From: Rhodobacteraceae bacterium UBA6213
GTDB lineage: Bacteria > Pseudomonadota > Alphaproteobacteria > Rhodobacterales > Rhodobacteraceae
Direction of reading: 5' to 3'
Assembly: GCA_002421605.1 (NCBI GenBank)
Contig: DISJ01000012.1
Coordinates: 62,001 to 126,000 of the forward strand
DNA length: 64,000 nt
Under the pieces are notes generated by a model. It ran no database searches. It saw nothing but the letters and a program-made list of their open reading frames with translations, and was not told the DNA's origin. Position 1 is the first letter of the stretch, and every line of letters begins with the position of its first letter. The translations under genes and the position numbers were made by a program. Shown here one piece after another: positions 51,799-60,108 of this stretch.

Positions 51799-52788
51799 TC
51801 ACCTCACGCGCTCTGGCGGCGCGACGCCGTGTTGGAAGAAAACGGGTGGCAGCTCGAATTCGATGGCGAGGACGTCGTCTGCGGTCAGGTCGGGCAGAAG
51901 GAGGGTGCCCTGTTCTGCGGTACCGACGATTTCGAAGTCAATCGTGGTGCGAACGGCGTAGCCGTTGCTCTCCATGTCCCGGGCCAGCCATGTTCCCGAG
52001 TAGTGGAGGTAGTCGTTTTCCCAACTGGCGTCGTTGTCAAACGTCTGGTTGACCTCAGACTCCATCGTCATCACAAGCTTTCCGCTGACGTCGACAAGGC
52101 CGGAAATTCGCCCACTGTGAAAGCGACGCATGTATTCGACATCGTCGCGATCCGGATACCCGACGTTGAAATTGCGCCACCAATCCTGAAAAATTCCGTT
52201 CAAGGCATTCCCGGATACAATGCCCATCAACAAAGATTCTCTTTCGATATGCACGACGCCCTCGCCGGATTCATAGTGCAAAGGCTCGTTGCACCGCTGT
52301 ATGAAATATCCGTCTCGAACCGAGAGCACCATGCATTCCACCGGAGTCCCGGATGCGATTTCCCCTTCCATGTTCACGTCGTTTCCACCGGTCGACCCGT
52401 CGTTCATTTGCCAGTTGACTCGAATTGGCACCGCATCAAAACTTGTCACCGCGACCACTTCCGGCGTATCGGGCTGCGGCCCGGCGCCGCCATCGACGTC
52501 CCCACTCACAGCAGTAAGGCGCAGGATTGTGGGTAGGGGCATCAGCTCGACCGAGCGCAGCCCGAACTCGCCGGACGTCTGGTGATAGCTCTCGTAGATC
52601 GGCTTCATGTCCAGCGCAGCCTGACGGCGCAGAGTTTCCTCAAGCGCGCGGACAAGCGCAGTGCGCGTGTCAAACAGCGGTGCGATCATGCCTTCGATTG
52701 CGCCGCTCACGCTGGCCTTCATCAAGAGATCGTAGGCAGTCGTGGCGATGAACCCACCGGCATCTTGCCGACCGCGCCGCCGATGCAC
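51799..52788 (-). CDS. C-terminal part of a frameshifted exported protein, unknown function
   Basis: This frame encodes about 320 residues that continue the protein begun at 53324 after a one-base frame change near 52760. Good coding sequence starts at GGFIATTAYDLLMKASVSGA; the first dozen residues of the frame are Arg-rich shadow. Downstream come a helical part with RALEETLRRQAALDMKPIYE, then a beta-rich region with several Trp and Asp (DVNMEGEIASG, GTWLARDMESN). No start codon of its own with a ribosome-binding site is convincing. I recognise no domain. Confidence 0.6.
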   Translation of the reverse strand: MHRRRGRQDAGGFIATTAYDLLMKASVSGAIEGMIAPLFDTRTALVRALEETLRRQAALDMKPIYESYHQTSGEFGLRSVELMPLPTILRLTAVSGDVDGGAGPQPDTPEVVAVTSFDAVPIRVNWQMNDGSTGGNDVNMEGEIASGTPVECMVLSVRDGYFIQRCNEPLHYESGEGVVHIERESLLMGIVSGNALNGIFQDWWRNFNVGYPDRDDVEYMRRFHSGRISGLVDVSGKLVMTMESEVNQTFDNDASWENDYLHYSGTWLARDMESNGYAVRTTIDFEIVGTAEQGTLLLPDLTADDVLAIEFELPPVFFQHGVAPPERVR

Positions 52789-53324
52789 TCGCCCACCGCC
52801 GTGCCCACCACCGGCAGCGACGATCCGATGGTCGCGCCAATTGCGCTGCCGGCGAGGCCCGAGGCGACGGTGGCACCATAGACAAAAGCTTCGCCAACCG
52901 CGAGCGCCCCGGCCCCTGCCGTCGCGCCCTGGTAGTCACCCCCAGCCGCACGCCCCACGACATCCGGCAACGCCTCAGCTCCGAGCAGCGCCCAAGGCGC
53001 AAACCGGAAGGGGACGGAGCGCGAAAGATTGCCGGTGGCCCGGTTCAGGTTCTTGAAATTGCGCCGCCAGCCCTGCGCGATGAGCTTTCTGTCGGGGGCA
53101 GACAGGCTCGTGAAATCCGCAAAGTTGCCTGCGTTGTAGCTGGTCCGGAAGGTCTGGGTGCCAAACTGATTGAACGACTCCCCGCCCGCCTGCAGCGCTG
53201 TGCCAATGGCCTGATTGTATTGCTCCCCGAGGTTGGGGCGATCGTCTGCCATAGCTGGTGCAGCCAGCAAGAGCAGGATCGAGGCGAGGAAGCGGGCGAG
53301 GAAGGCGTTCATGGAAATCCGCAT
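52722..53324 (-). CDS. N-terminal part of a frameshifted exported protein, unknown function
   Basis: A 200-codon frame with a clear signal peptide (about 1-26; FLASILLLLAAPAMA). A mature region follows (GEQYNQAIGTALQAGGESFN), then a strongly Gly/Ala-rich, glycine-zipper-like stretch (GAGALAVGEAFVYGATVASG, GSAIGATIGSSLPVVGTAVG). After GGAVGK, near 52760, the frame runs into 15 unrelated codons and stops, while the other frame takes up coding. A single missing base explains this. Intact, the protein would be about 508 residues. Confidence 0.65.
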   Translation of the reverse strand: MRISMNAFLARFLASILLLLAAPAMADDRPNLGEQYNQAIGTALQAGGESFNQFGTQTFRTSYNAGNFADFTSLSAPDRKLIAQGWRRNFKNLNRATGNLSRSVPFRFAPWALLGAEALPDVVGRAAGGDYQGATAGAGALAVGEAFVYGATVASGLAGSAIGATIGSSLPVVGTAVGECIGGAVGKMPVGSSPRLPTIS

Positions 53325-53679
53325 GGTCTGAATCGTAAAGTAGAATGAGATTGTCGCAATTGATGTGTGTCAATGTTGACGATGTGGCGGATAATGAATG
53401 ATAGCGAACGGGAAGTGTCGGCCTTCCAATGCACCCTTGGGCCAGCCAAGCGGTCATTCATTCAGAATGCAGCGAATGTCGGCTTCCCGCCCATACCCCC
53501 CCTTTCCCCTATCGGGTAGTGCCTAGGGGGTTGAGTGGGCAACCATGGCAAATGGCCCCCTCGGGGACGAATCTGGGTGCAAGGGCTGGTGCAGGCCGAC
53601 ATCCCGCGCGTTAGACGCGCCGAGCGCGAACGAGGGCAGGTGCAGCCTGCTAGGCGCGTCGGGTGATGCGTGGCTCGGC
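53325..53679. other. 355-base gap, no gene seen
   Basis: Upstream of the exported-protein unit. It should hold that unit's promoter at the left. A short palindrome GTCAATGTTGAC lies at 53369-53380. Frames on both strands are short and lack domains or ribosome-binding sites. Composition from 53500 on looks like mixed remnants. Confidence 0.4.
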
Positions 53680-53850
53680 TCAGGAATGGCTCAGGGTGCC
53701 AACATGCCCCCAATGGATCTCTTCGGGGTTCGTCGCGAAGTGGTCTGCGCTGAATGCGATGAGGCGTTCCAGCATCGCGTCGATCTCGGCCTTGGCGGCA
53801 ATAAAGGCATCAAGCGCCTTGGTGTTATCGATCTGACGGCAGCTGGCCAT
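53680..53850 (-). CDS. Small accessory protein, probably C-terminally truncated
   Basis: A 56-residue helical protein from the ATG at 53850: MASCRQIDNTKALDAFIAAK, then a helix (IDAMLERLIAFSADHFAT), then NPEEIHWGHVGTLSHS and a TGA. I recall longer accessory-region proteins in alphaproteobacteria with this pattern in which the HWGHVGTL segment is followed by about 20 more residues, so the stop here may be premature. Coding is supported by an AAAGGAA site before the ATG and by the amphipathic helices. Function unknown. Confidence 0.55.
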   Translation of the reverse strand: MASCRQIDNTKALDAFIAAKAEIDAMLERLIAFSADHFATNPEEIHWGHVGTLSHS

Positions 53851-54183
53851 GGCGGCGTTCCTTTGGTGAGTTGCATCGCTCCGGTGCTATGAGATTCGCT
53901 CCGTCGCGAACTCTAATCAACTGAATCCGAAGCACTATCATTGCGGCCGAAGAAAAGAGTCGATCTTGGCGGGCTTAGCCAGAGTAAGCTTGATGCTGAT
54001 TCCATGCTCGCGCGCGTGCAGCCAAGAGGTCGCGTAAGGCGCGGTTACTGGTGGACTATGCGGCGGCGCGATCATAGCTGCAGTATCGCCAACGTAGTAC
54101 GGCCAATGACCGACACCGAAGATCAGCGGCCAGCCCTGGCCACGCGGCGACCGGTGCTTTTTTAGCGGTGGGGCGAACAAACC
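53851..54183. other. 333-base gap, no gene seen
   Basis: Between the small accessory gene and the phnM end. Frames of 74-80 codons exist on both strands (for example minus-strand HGISIKLTLAKPAKIDSFLR), but none has a good start or family. It may hold a decayed gene end; nothing more can be supported. Confidence 0.4.
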
Positions 54184-55338
54184 CTATGCAACGCGGCGCC
54201 CTTGCACCCATGTGCCACGCAGTGCCGCCGCCCCGGCAATGCGGGCCACGCGCACCAGATCGGCGCGCGCGCCGGGCACGACGCGGCCACGGTCAGGCAG
54301 CCCCACCGCCTCGGCAGGGGTAGCGGTCACCGTGGCAATACCGCGCGCCATGTCGCCCCAGAGATCGCCCAGCATCAGTGCCGTCGACAGAAGCGACGAG
54401 GGCACGTAATCCGACGAGACGATGTCGAGCAGACCTTCGCGTGCCAGGTCGGCCGCTGCTACATTGCCCGAATGCGAGCCGCCGCGGATCAGGTTTGGCG
54501 CGCCCATCATCACCTTGATACCGTGATCGTGGCAGGCGCGCGCCGCATCGGGCGTGGTGGGAAATTCGGCCACCACCGCGCCATGCACTGCCGAGCGCAC
54601 GACTTGTTCGGCAGTGGTGTCGTCATGGCTGGCCAAGGTCGCGCCATAGCGGCGCGCGGCCGCCACAGCAGCCGTTTCATGTGCTTCGCCTAGCCGCAGG
54701 CTCAGCGCCCGCTGCTCATCGACGTGACGCTGAAAATCGGCATCGGTCACGCCATGCTTGCCCTGCATGTATTCGCGCAGCTTGCCGACATCGCGAAACT
54801 GGCGCTCGCCCGGGGTGTGATCCATCAGACTGAGAATGCCGATACGGTCGGCGGGGCCGAACTTGTCCAGCTCCTCGATCAGTGTTTCGGAACAGACCTC
54901 GGCACGCAGGTGCAGAAAATGACTGATTCGCAGCGCGCCCCGGGCGCGCAGATCAAGGATTTCGTCGGCCACCGCTCGCGCATACTCGCCGTAGTTGGCC
55001 TTGGCGTTCGACACCACCGACCCCACGCGCAGCGCGTCGAACACTGTGGTTATGCCCACCGAAGCAAGCTCGGCGTCATGGGCGATGATCGCCGCGCCGT
55101 GCGGCCAGTTGACCCGCGGGCGGGGCTCGATGTGGCGCTCGAGATTGTCGGTGTGCAATTCGATCAGCCCCGGCATCAGCAGATCGCCTTCGCAGTCGAT
55201 CGCGCCGGGGTGGACCGCCCGGCCCGTGTCGATCGCCGCGATATGACCATCGACCAACAACAGCGCGCCGCGCAGAACCTCGTGCGGCAGCACCAGCGTC
55301 GCATTAGCCAAAACGGTTTCGCTCAAGGGATGCTCCAT
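54184..55338 (-). CDS. phnM: Alpha-D-ribose 1-methylphosphonate 5-triphosphate diphosphatase
   Basis: Amidohydrolase-fold enzyme (384 residues) that removes diphosphate from ribose 1-alkylphosphonate 5-triphosphate to give the substrate of PhnJ. The N-terminal metal motif is MPGLIELHTDNLERH, followed by VGITTVFDAL, and later SHDDTTAEQV and SSDYVPSSLL with the expected His/Asp. I placed the ATG at 55338 (MEHPLSETV); 19 further codons upstream are unlikely. It lies outside the phnG-N run, separated from phnN by the oppositely oriented DUF1045 gene. Confidence 0.94.
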   Translation of the reverse strand: MEHPLSETVLANATLVLPHEVLRGALLLVDGHIAAIDTGRAVHPGAIDCEGDLLMPGLIELHTDNLERHIEPRPRVNWPHGAAIIAHDAELASVGITTVFDALRVGSVVSNAKANYGEYARAVADEILDLRARGALRISHFLHLRAEVCSETLIEELDKFGPADRIGILSLMDHTPGERQFRDVGKLREYMQGKHGVTDADFQRHVDEQRALSLRLGEAHETAAVAAARRYGATLASHDDTTAEQVVRSAVHGAVVAEFPTTPDAARACHDHGIKVMMGAPNLIRGGSHSGNVAAADLAREGLLDIVSSDYVPSSLLSTALMLGDLWGDMARGIATVTATPAEAVGLPDRGRVVPGARADLVRVARIAGAAALRGTWVQGRRVA

Positions 55339-55454
55339 GCGGTTCGGGGCGGGCTGGGCAAAAAACCTCTCGTTTCTCGCGCGCTCTGTCGCCATGACAT
55401 GCCAGTGTCACAGCCGAGTGACAAAGCAGGTGCCGACGCAGCCGGGGATAAGCA

Positions 55455-56135
55455 ATGCGCCGTTACGCACTCTATTACGCGCCACCCGAAGGGGCCCTGG
55501 CCGATTTCACCGCCCGCTGGTTGGGCTGGGACGCGGCGGCAGGCTGTGCACGGGCGCACCCCGAATTGGCCGGGCTTGCGCTGCCGGTGGCCGAATTGAC
55601 CGCCGCGCCGCGCAAATACGGTTTTCACGGCACGCTGAAGGCACCGTTCCGGCTAGCCGATGGCATGGGCGAGCCCAGCTTGCGTTCGGCCTGCGCCTGG
55701 GTTGCGCGTCGCCTTTCGCCGGTCAGCCTGCCCGGCCTCAGGCTGGCGCGGCTTGGCGGGTTTCTGGCGCTGGTGCCAGAAGGCGACGCGGCCCCGCTTG
55801 CCGCCCTCGCCGCCGAGGTTGTGACCGCGCTCGATGCCTTTCGCGCGCCGCCCGATGCGGCCGAAATCGCCCGCCGCAACCCCGAAAAGCTTACCGAGGC
55901 ACAGCGTGAGCTGATGGCTCGCTGGGGTTACCCCTATGTGCTGGGCGAGTTCCGTTTTCACCTGACACTGACCGGCAACCTGCCACCCGAAACTGCGGCG
56001 CAGGTGCAGGCGGCGCTGGAACCGCAGCTTGCGCCGCTGTTGCCGCGACCCTTCGAGATTACCGACATCTGCCTGTTCGGAGAGGCCGAAGACGGCAATT
56101 TCAGGCTGCTGCAGCGCTACCCGCTCGGCGGCTGA
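55455..56135 (+). CDS. DUF1045 2H-phosphoesterase-like phosphonate-operon protein
   Basis: A 226-residue protein of the DUF1045/TIGR03223 family, found almost only in C-P lyase loci. Two HxT motifs of the 2H phosphoesterase fold are visible: His58-Gly-Thr60 in YGFHGTLKAPF and His169-Leu-Thr171 in FRFHLTLTGN. Such enzymes open cyclic phosphodiesters. The C-P lyase product is 5-phosphoribosyl 1,2-cyclic phosphate and no phnP is seen here, so this protein may do that step (inference). It is convergent with phnN, overlapping by 19 bases. Confidence 0.88.
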   Translation: MRRYALYYAPPEGALADFTARWLGWDAAAGCARAHPELAGLALPVAELTAAPRKYGFHGTLKAPFRLADGMGEPSLRSACAWVARRLSPVSLPGLRLARLGGFLALVPEGDAAPLAALAAEVVTALDAFRAPPDAAEIARRNPEKLTEAQRELMARWGYPYVLGEFRFHLTLTGNLPPETAAQVQAALEPQLAPLLPRPFEITDICLFGEAEDGNFRLLQRYPLGG

Positions 56136-56662
56136 AGCGCCGCCAGAAAGCGCGCCGTGCCTTCGGCCAGGGTGCCGCCGTTCGGCACTTCGGTGGCGGC
56201 GATGCCGCCGGGCAGCGCGAAGACGCTGCGCGCAAGCCGTTGCGCGATGTCCGCGGCGCTCTCGCGCCCGCGCCCGGCAAGCCGTCGCGCAAGTACCTCG
56301 GGCGAGGCTGTGACGACGATGACCTTCATTGCCGGAAAGCGCAGCGCTGCCTGCAGCAAGGCCGCCCGCGAGCCGTTAAAGACCACGTCGCGCCCGGCCA
56401 ACAGTGCCGCCTCGATGCTGGCAGGAATGCCATAGCTCAGCCCATGCGCCTGCCAGACCAGCGCAAAGGCCCCCGACGCCTGCATCGCGGCAAAGCGCGC
56501 CACATCGACGCCGGTGAAATCTTCGCCTCCAGCGCTCTCGGGCCGGGTGATGACGCGGCGCGCCACCACCAGATCGGGCCGGGCCTCGGCCGCGGCGGCG
56601 ATCAGCGTATCCTTGCCCGCCCCCGAAGGGCCGACCACCGCAAACAGCCGCCCCGCGCGCAT
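56117..56662 (-). CDS. phnN: Ribose 1,5-bisphosphate phosphokinase
   Basis: Phosphorylates ribose 1,5-bisphosphate to PRPP, the last step of phosphonate ribose recycling (181 residues). It has a guanylate-kinase-like fold with Walker A VGPSGAGKDTL near the N-terminus and RVITRPESAGGEDF typical of the family. The start overlaps the phnL stop by one base (TGATG), so it is the last gene of the phnG-N operon. Its 3' end overlaps the convergent DUF1045 gene by 19 bases. Confidence 0.93.
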   Translation of the reverse strand: MRAGRLFAVVGPSGAGKDTLIAAAAEARPDLVVARRVITRPESAGGEDFTGVDVARFAAMQASGAFALVWQAHGLSYGIPASIEAALLAGRDVVFNGSRAALLQAALRFPAMKVIVVTASPEVLARRLAGRGRESAADIAQRLARSVFALPGGIAATEVPNGGTLAEGTARFLAALQPPSG

Positions 56663-57342
56663 CAGGCCTGTCGCGGCGTGAACGAGGTAACGTCAAGCTC
56701 GCGGTCTGCCACCCGCGCCCGCGCCGCCTCGTCGTGGAAAATGCCCAAGATAGCCGCGCCGCGCGCCTTGGCCTCTTCGATCAGGGCCAGCACCACTTCG
56801 CGGTTCTTCGCATCGAGGCTGGCGGTCGGTTCGTCGAGCAACAAGGCCGCATAGGGGTGCACGAAGCCCCGCGCGATGTTCACCCGCTGCTGCTCGCCGC
56901 CCGAAAACGTGGTGGGCGACAGCCCCCACAGCCCGCGCGGCAGGTTCAGCCGCGCCAGCATCGCCTCGGCGCGGATGCGTGATTCGGGCGCGCTGACCCC
57001 CAGCACGCGCAGAGGTTCGGCGACCACCTCATGCGTCGGCACCCGCGGCACCACGCGCAGGAACTGGCTGACATAGCCCAGCGTGCGGCGGCGCAGCGCG
57101 ATGATCTGGCGCGGTTCGGCCTCGGCCAGTTCCAGATCGCCTACCCGTATCGAGCCCGAGGCAAGCAGGTAATTGCCCCAGATCATCCGCATCAGCGTCG
57201 ACTTGCCAGAGCCCGAGGCGCCGGTCAGCGCCACACATTCGCCGGGCGCCACATGCAGCGCCGCCCCGGCCAGCACGGGTATCTCCGCACCGCCCTGATT
57301 ATATAGCGTGAACGACTTGGTCAGCGCGCGTATCTCAATCAT
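56662..57342 (-). CDS. phnL: C-P lyase complex ABC-like ATPase PhnL
   Basis: An ATP-binding subunit that associates with the C-P lyase core (226 residues). Visible motifs are Walker A GASGSGKST, the signature TFSGGEQQRVNIAR and Walker B LLLDEPTASLD. Unlike transporters it pairs with no permease; in E. coli PhnL binds PhnK. It starts three bases after the phnK stop and ends overlapping phnN, as part of one tightly packed operon. Confidence 0.93.
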   Translation of the reverse strand: MIEIRALTKSFTLYNQGGAEIPVLAGAALHVAPGECVALTGASGSGKSTLMRMIWGNYLLASGSIRVGDLELAEAEPRQIIALRRRTLGYVSQFLRVVPRVPTHEVVAEPLRVLGVSAPESRIRAEAMLARLNLPRGLWGLSPTTFSGGEQQRVNIARGFVHPYAALLLDEPTASLDAKNREVVLALIEEAKARGAAILGIFHDEAARARVADRELDVTSFTPRQA

Positions 57343-57345
57343 CGC

Positions 57346-58149
57346 TCACACCTGCAGAACAGAGGAAACCAGAAGCTGCGTATAGGCGTGCTGCGGATCG
57401 TCGAGCACCTGATCGGTCAGCCCCTGTTCCACCACCTGCCCGCCCTTCATCACCATCAGCCGATCGGCCAAGAGCCGCACCACCGCCAGATCGTGCGTCA
57501 CGATAACCGCACTCAGCCCCATTTCGCGCACGAGGCCACGCAACAGGTCCAAAAGCCGCGCCTGCACCGAAACGTCGAGCCCGCCGGTGGGTTCGTCCAT
57601 GAACACCAGCCGCGGCGCCATCACCAGACTGCGGGCAATCTGCAACCGCTGCTGCATGCCACCCGAAAACGCCGAGGGGCGGTCGTCGATGCGGCCCTCG
57701 TCGATCTCGACCCGGCCCAGCCAGTCGAGTGCAGCATCGCGGATGGAGCCGTAATGGCGCGCGCCCACCGCCATCAGGCGCTCGCCCACGTTGCCGCCGG
57801 CGCTTACCCCCATGCGCAGCCCGTCGCGCGGGTTCTGGTGCACATAGGCCAGATCGGTGCGACCGAGGCGGCGGCGGTCAGGTTCCGATAGCGCACGCAG
57901 ATCGCGCGGGCCGTCGCGGGTTGCAAACACCACGCGGCCCGCATCGGCCGCCAGATGCCCGGCGAGGCACGACAGCAGCGTCGATTTGCCAGAGCCGCTT
58001 TCGCCCACGATGCCCAGCACTTCGCCGGGCCAGAGGTTAAAGGAAACGTCGGTGCAGCCGACGCGGGCGCCGTACATCTTGGTCAGCCCGTCTACCGCCA
58101 AAAGCGGGGCATCGACGGCCGCAGTCATGGTTTCCAGCTTGCCCATCAT
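57346..58149 (-). CDS. phnK: C-P lyase complex ABC-like ATPase PhnK
   Basis: A 267-residue ATPase subunit that docks on PhnJ of the core complex. Walker A is GESGSGKST, the signature AFSGGMQQRLQIAR and Walker B LVFMDEPTGGLD. The start at 58149 overlaps the phnJ stop (ATGATG); a second ATG is next to it and a third at codon 8, so the exact start is uncertain by a few residues. It is the usual neighbour of phnJ. Confidence 0.94.
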   Translation of the reverse strand: MMGKLETMTAAVDAPLLAVDGLTKMYGARVGCTDVSFNLWPGEVLGIVGESGSGKSTLLSCLAGHLAADAGRVVFATRDGPRDLRALSEPDRRRLGRTDLAYVHQNPRDGLRMGVSAGGNVGERLMAVGARHYGSIRDAALDWLGRVEIDEGRIDDRPSAFSGGMQQRLQIARSLVMAPRLVFMDEPTGGLDVSVQARLLDLLRGLVREMGLSAVIVTHDLAVVRLLADRLMVMKGGQVVEQGLTDQVLDDPQHAYTQLLVSSVLQV

Positions 58150-59015
58150 GCAGCTTCCCCTGCGGCAAGCTGGCCAGCATGGCCCGCCTCGCGCCGCGTG
58201 CGGCAGAAATCGGCATCGGAGCAGACGAACATCCGCCCGCCCGCGTCGTCGATGATGACCTCGTCAAGATAGCTTTCCGCCGCGCCGCACAGGTCGCAAT
58301 CATGCGGTGCCTTCGAAGCGGCAAAGGGAAAGTCGTCGAAATCGAGGCTGACGGCGGCGCTGTAGGGTGGCAGCGCATATATGCGCTGCTCGCGTCCGGC
58401 ACCGAAAAGCTGCAAGGCTGAGCTGCGGTGCAGTTTGGGGTTGTCGAACTTGGGGATCGGCGAGGGATCCATGACATAGCGCCCCTCGACCTTGACCGGA
58501 TAGGCATAGGAGGTGGCGATCTCGCCGTTGCGCGCGATGTCTTCGTAGAGTTTCACATGCATCACGCCGTATTCCTGCAAGGCATGCATCTTGCGCGTCT
58601 CGGTCTCGGAAGGTTCCAGAAACCGCAGCGGCTCGGGGATCGGCACCTGATAGACGAGGATCTGGCCTTCGCTCAGCGGCGCTTCGGGGATGCGGTGGCG
58701 GGTCTGGATCAGCGTGGCCTCGGCGGTGCGTTCCGTCACCTCCACACCTGCCGTGCGCTGAAAGAACTTGCGGATCGACACCGCATTGGTGGTGTCGTCG
58801 GCGCCCTGATCGATCACCTTCAGGCAGTCTTCCGGCACGAGGCAGGCGGCAGTCACCTGCACGCCGCCGGTGCCCCAGCCATAGGGCATGGGCATTTCGC
58901 GGCTGGCGAAGGGCACCTGGTAACCCGGCACCGCCACGCCTTTCAGGATGGCGCGGCGGATCATCCGCTTGGTTTCCTCGTCGAGATAGGCGAAGTTATA
59001 GGCTGCCTCACGCAT
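58146..59015 (-). CDS. phnJ: C-P lyase catalytic subunit, radical SAM
   Basis: The enzyme that cleaves the carbon-phosphorus bond of ribose 1-alkylphosphonate 5-phosphate (289 residues). The C-terminal cysteines Cys240, Cys243, Cys265 and Cys271 have the spacing CX2CX21CX5C of E. coli PhnJ: three bind the 4Fe-4S cluster and the last carries the thiyl radical. GYQVPFASREMPMPYGWGTG near the N-terminus is typical. The start at 59015 overlaps the phnI end by eight bases; 11 in-frame upstream codons are the shadow of phnI. Confidence 0.97.
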   Translation of the reverse strand: MREAAYNFAYLDEETKRMIRRAILKGVAVPGYQVPFASREMPMPYGWGTGGVQVTAACLVPEDCLKVIDQGADDTTNAVSIRKFFQRTAGVEVTERTAEATLIQTRHRIPEAPLSEGQILVYQVPIPEPLRFLEPSETETRKMHALQEYGVMHVKLYEDIARNGEIATSYAYPVKVEGRYVMDPSPIPKFDNPKLHRSSALQLFGAGREQRIYALPPYSAAVSLDFDDFPFAASKAPHDCDLCGAAESYLDEVIIDDAGGRMFVCSDADFCRTRREAGHAGQLAAGEAA

Positions 59016-60108
59016 GGTCCTGCCCCCCTGCTCCGGCCAATGCCGCACGGCGCAAGCGACGCACCAACTCGAGCTCCGACTGAAAATCGACGTAGTGCGG
59101 CAGCTTGATATGTTCGAGAAAGCCGGTGGCCTGGATGTTATCGGCGTGCATCAGCACGAATTCCTCGTTCTGGGCCGGCGCGCCGCTGTCGTCTTCGCCC
59201 AGTTCGCGCCAGCGCAGGGCGCGGTCCATCAGCGACATCGAAATGGCCTTGCGTTCCGACTGGCCGAACACCAGCCCATAGCCGCGGGTGAATTGCGCGG
59301 GCTCGGTTTTCGAGCCGGTGAACTGGTTCACAGTCTCGCATTCGCTCAGCTCGATCTCGCCGATTTCGACAGCAAAACCCAATTCCGGGATTGCCAGTTC
59401 CACCGCCACCATGCCGATCCGCAATTCGCCGACAAAGGCATGGGTGCGGCCATAGCCGCGCTGCGTCGAATAGGCCATGCCCAGCACGAAACCCTCATCG
59501 CCGCGGGTCAGCGCCTGCAACCGCAGCGCCCGGCTAGCGGGCAGTTCCATCGGCGTGCGCGTCAGGTCGGGCGCCGGGGCGTCAGAGACCGGTTGCGTCT
59601 CGATCAGCCCGTCGCGGTTGAGGAATTCGGTGATATGGGGCACCACGGCGGGGGCCGTCGCCGACCCTTCCGCTGGTGCCGATGGCGTGGCGGGCGCCGC
59701 CTCGGCCAGCAGCGCAAAATCCAGCAGCCGGTGCGTATAGTCGAAGGTCGGCCCCAGCACTTGCCCGCCCGGCGCATCCTTGAAGGTGGCCGAGATGCGC
59801 CGGATACAGGCCATCGCCCCGGTATCGACCGGCACCGAGCCGCCCAGCCGCGGCAAAGTGGTGCGGTATGCGCGGATCAGGAACACCGCCTCGATCAGAT
59901 CGCCGCGCGCCTGCTTGATCGCCAGCGCCGCCAGATCGGGGTCGTAGAGCGAGCCCTCGGCCATCACCCGGTTGACCGCTAGCTTCAACTGCTCGCGGAT
60001 CTGCGGCACCGAAAGCTCGGGCACAGCCTGGTCGCCGCGCCGCTCTTCGGCCAGCCACGCATGCGCAGCGTCGATCGCGCGTTCGCCGCCCTTTACCGCA
60101 ACATACAT
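59008..60108 (-). CDS. phnI: C-P lyase core subunit PhnI
   Basis: A 366-residue subunit that, with PhnG, PhnH and PhnL, joins phosphonate to ribose by displacing adenine from ATP. The N-terminal MYVAVKGGERAIDAAHAWLA and the segments GLVFGQSERKAISMSLMDR and LPHYVDFQSELELVRRLR are typical. It starts overlapping the phnH stop by one base and overlaps phnJ by eight bases at the end, indicating coupled translation across the operon. Confidence 0.96.
   Translation of the reverse strand: MYVAVKGGERAIDAAHAWLAEERRGDQAVPELSVPQIREQLKLAVNRVMAEGSLYDPDLAALAIKQARGDLIEAVFLIRAYRTTLPRLGGSVPVDTGAMACIRRISATFKDAPGGQVLGPTFDYTHRLLDFALLAEAAPATPSAPAEGSATAPAVVPHITEFLNRDGLIETQPVSDAPAPDLTRTPMELPASRALRLQALTRGDEGFVLGMAYSTQRGYGRTHAFVGELRIGMVAVELAIPELGFAVEIGEIELSECETVNQFTGSKTEPAQFTRGYGLVFGQSERKAISMSLMDRALRWRELGEDDSGAPAQNEEFVLMHADNIQATGFLEHIKLPHYVDFQSELELVRRLRRAALAGAGGQDHA

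Noticed and set aside
53369..53380. Palindrome GTCAATGTTGAC similar to the TetR operators
   Set aside because: Its spacing differs (no extra bases between arms), it occurs once, and it is 4 kb away from the regulator; probably chance.
53545..53892. Plus-strand ORF of 115 codons
   Set aside because: Overlaps the small minus-strand accessory gene, lacks a ribosome-binding site and has no protein-like motifs.
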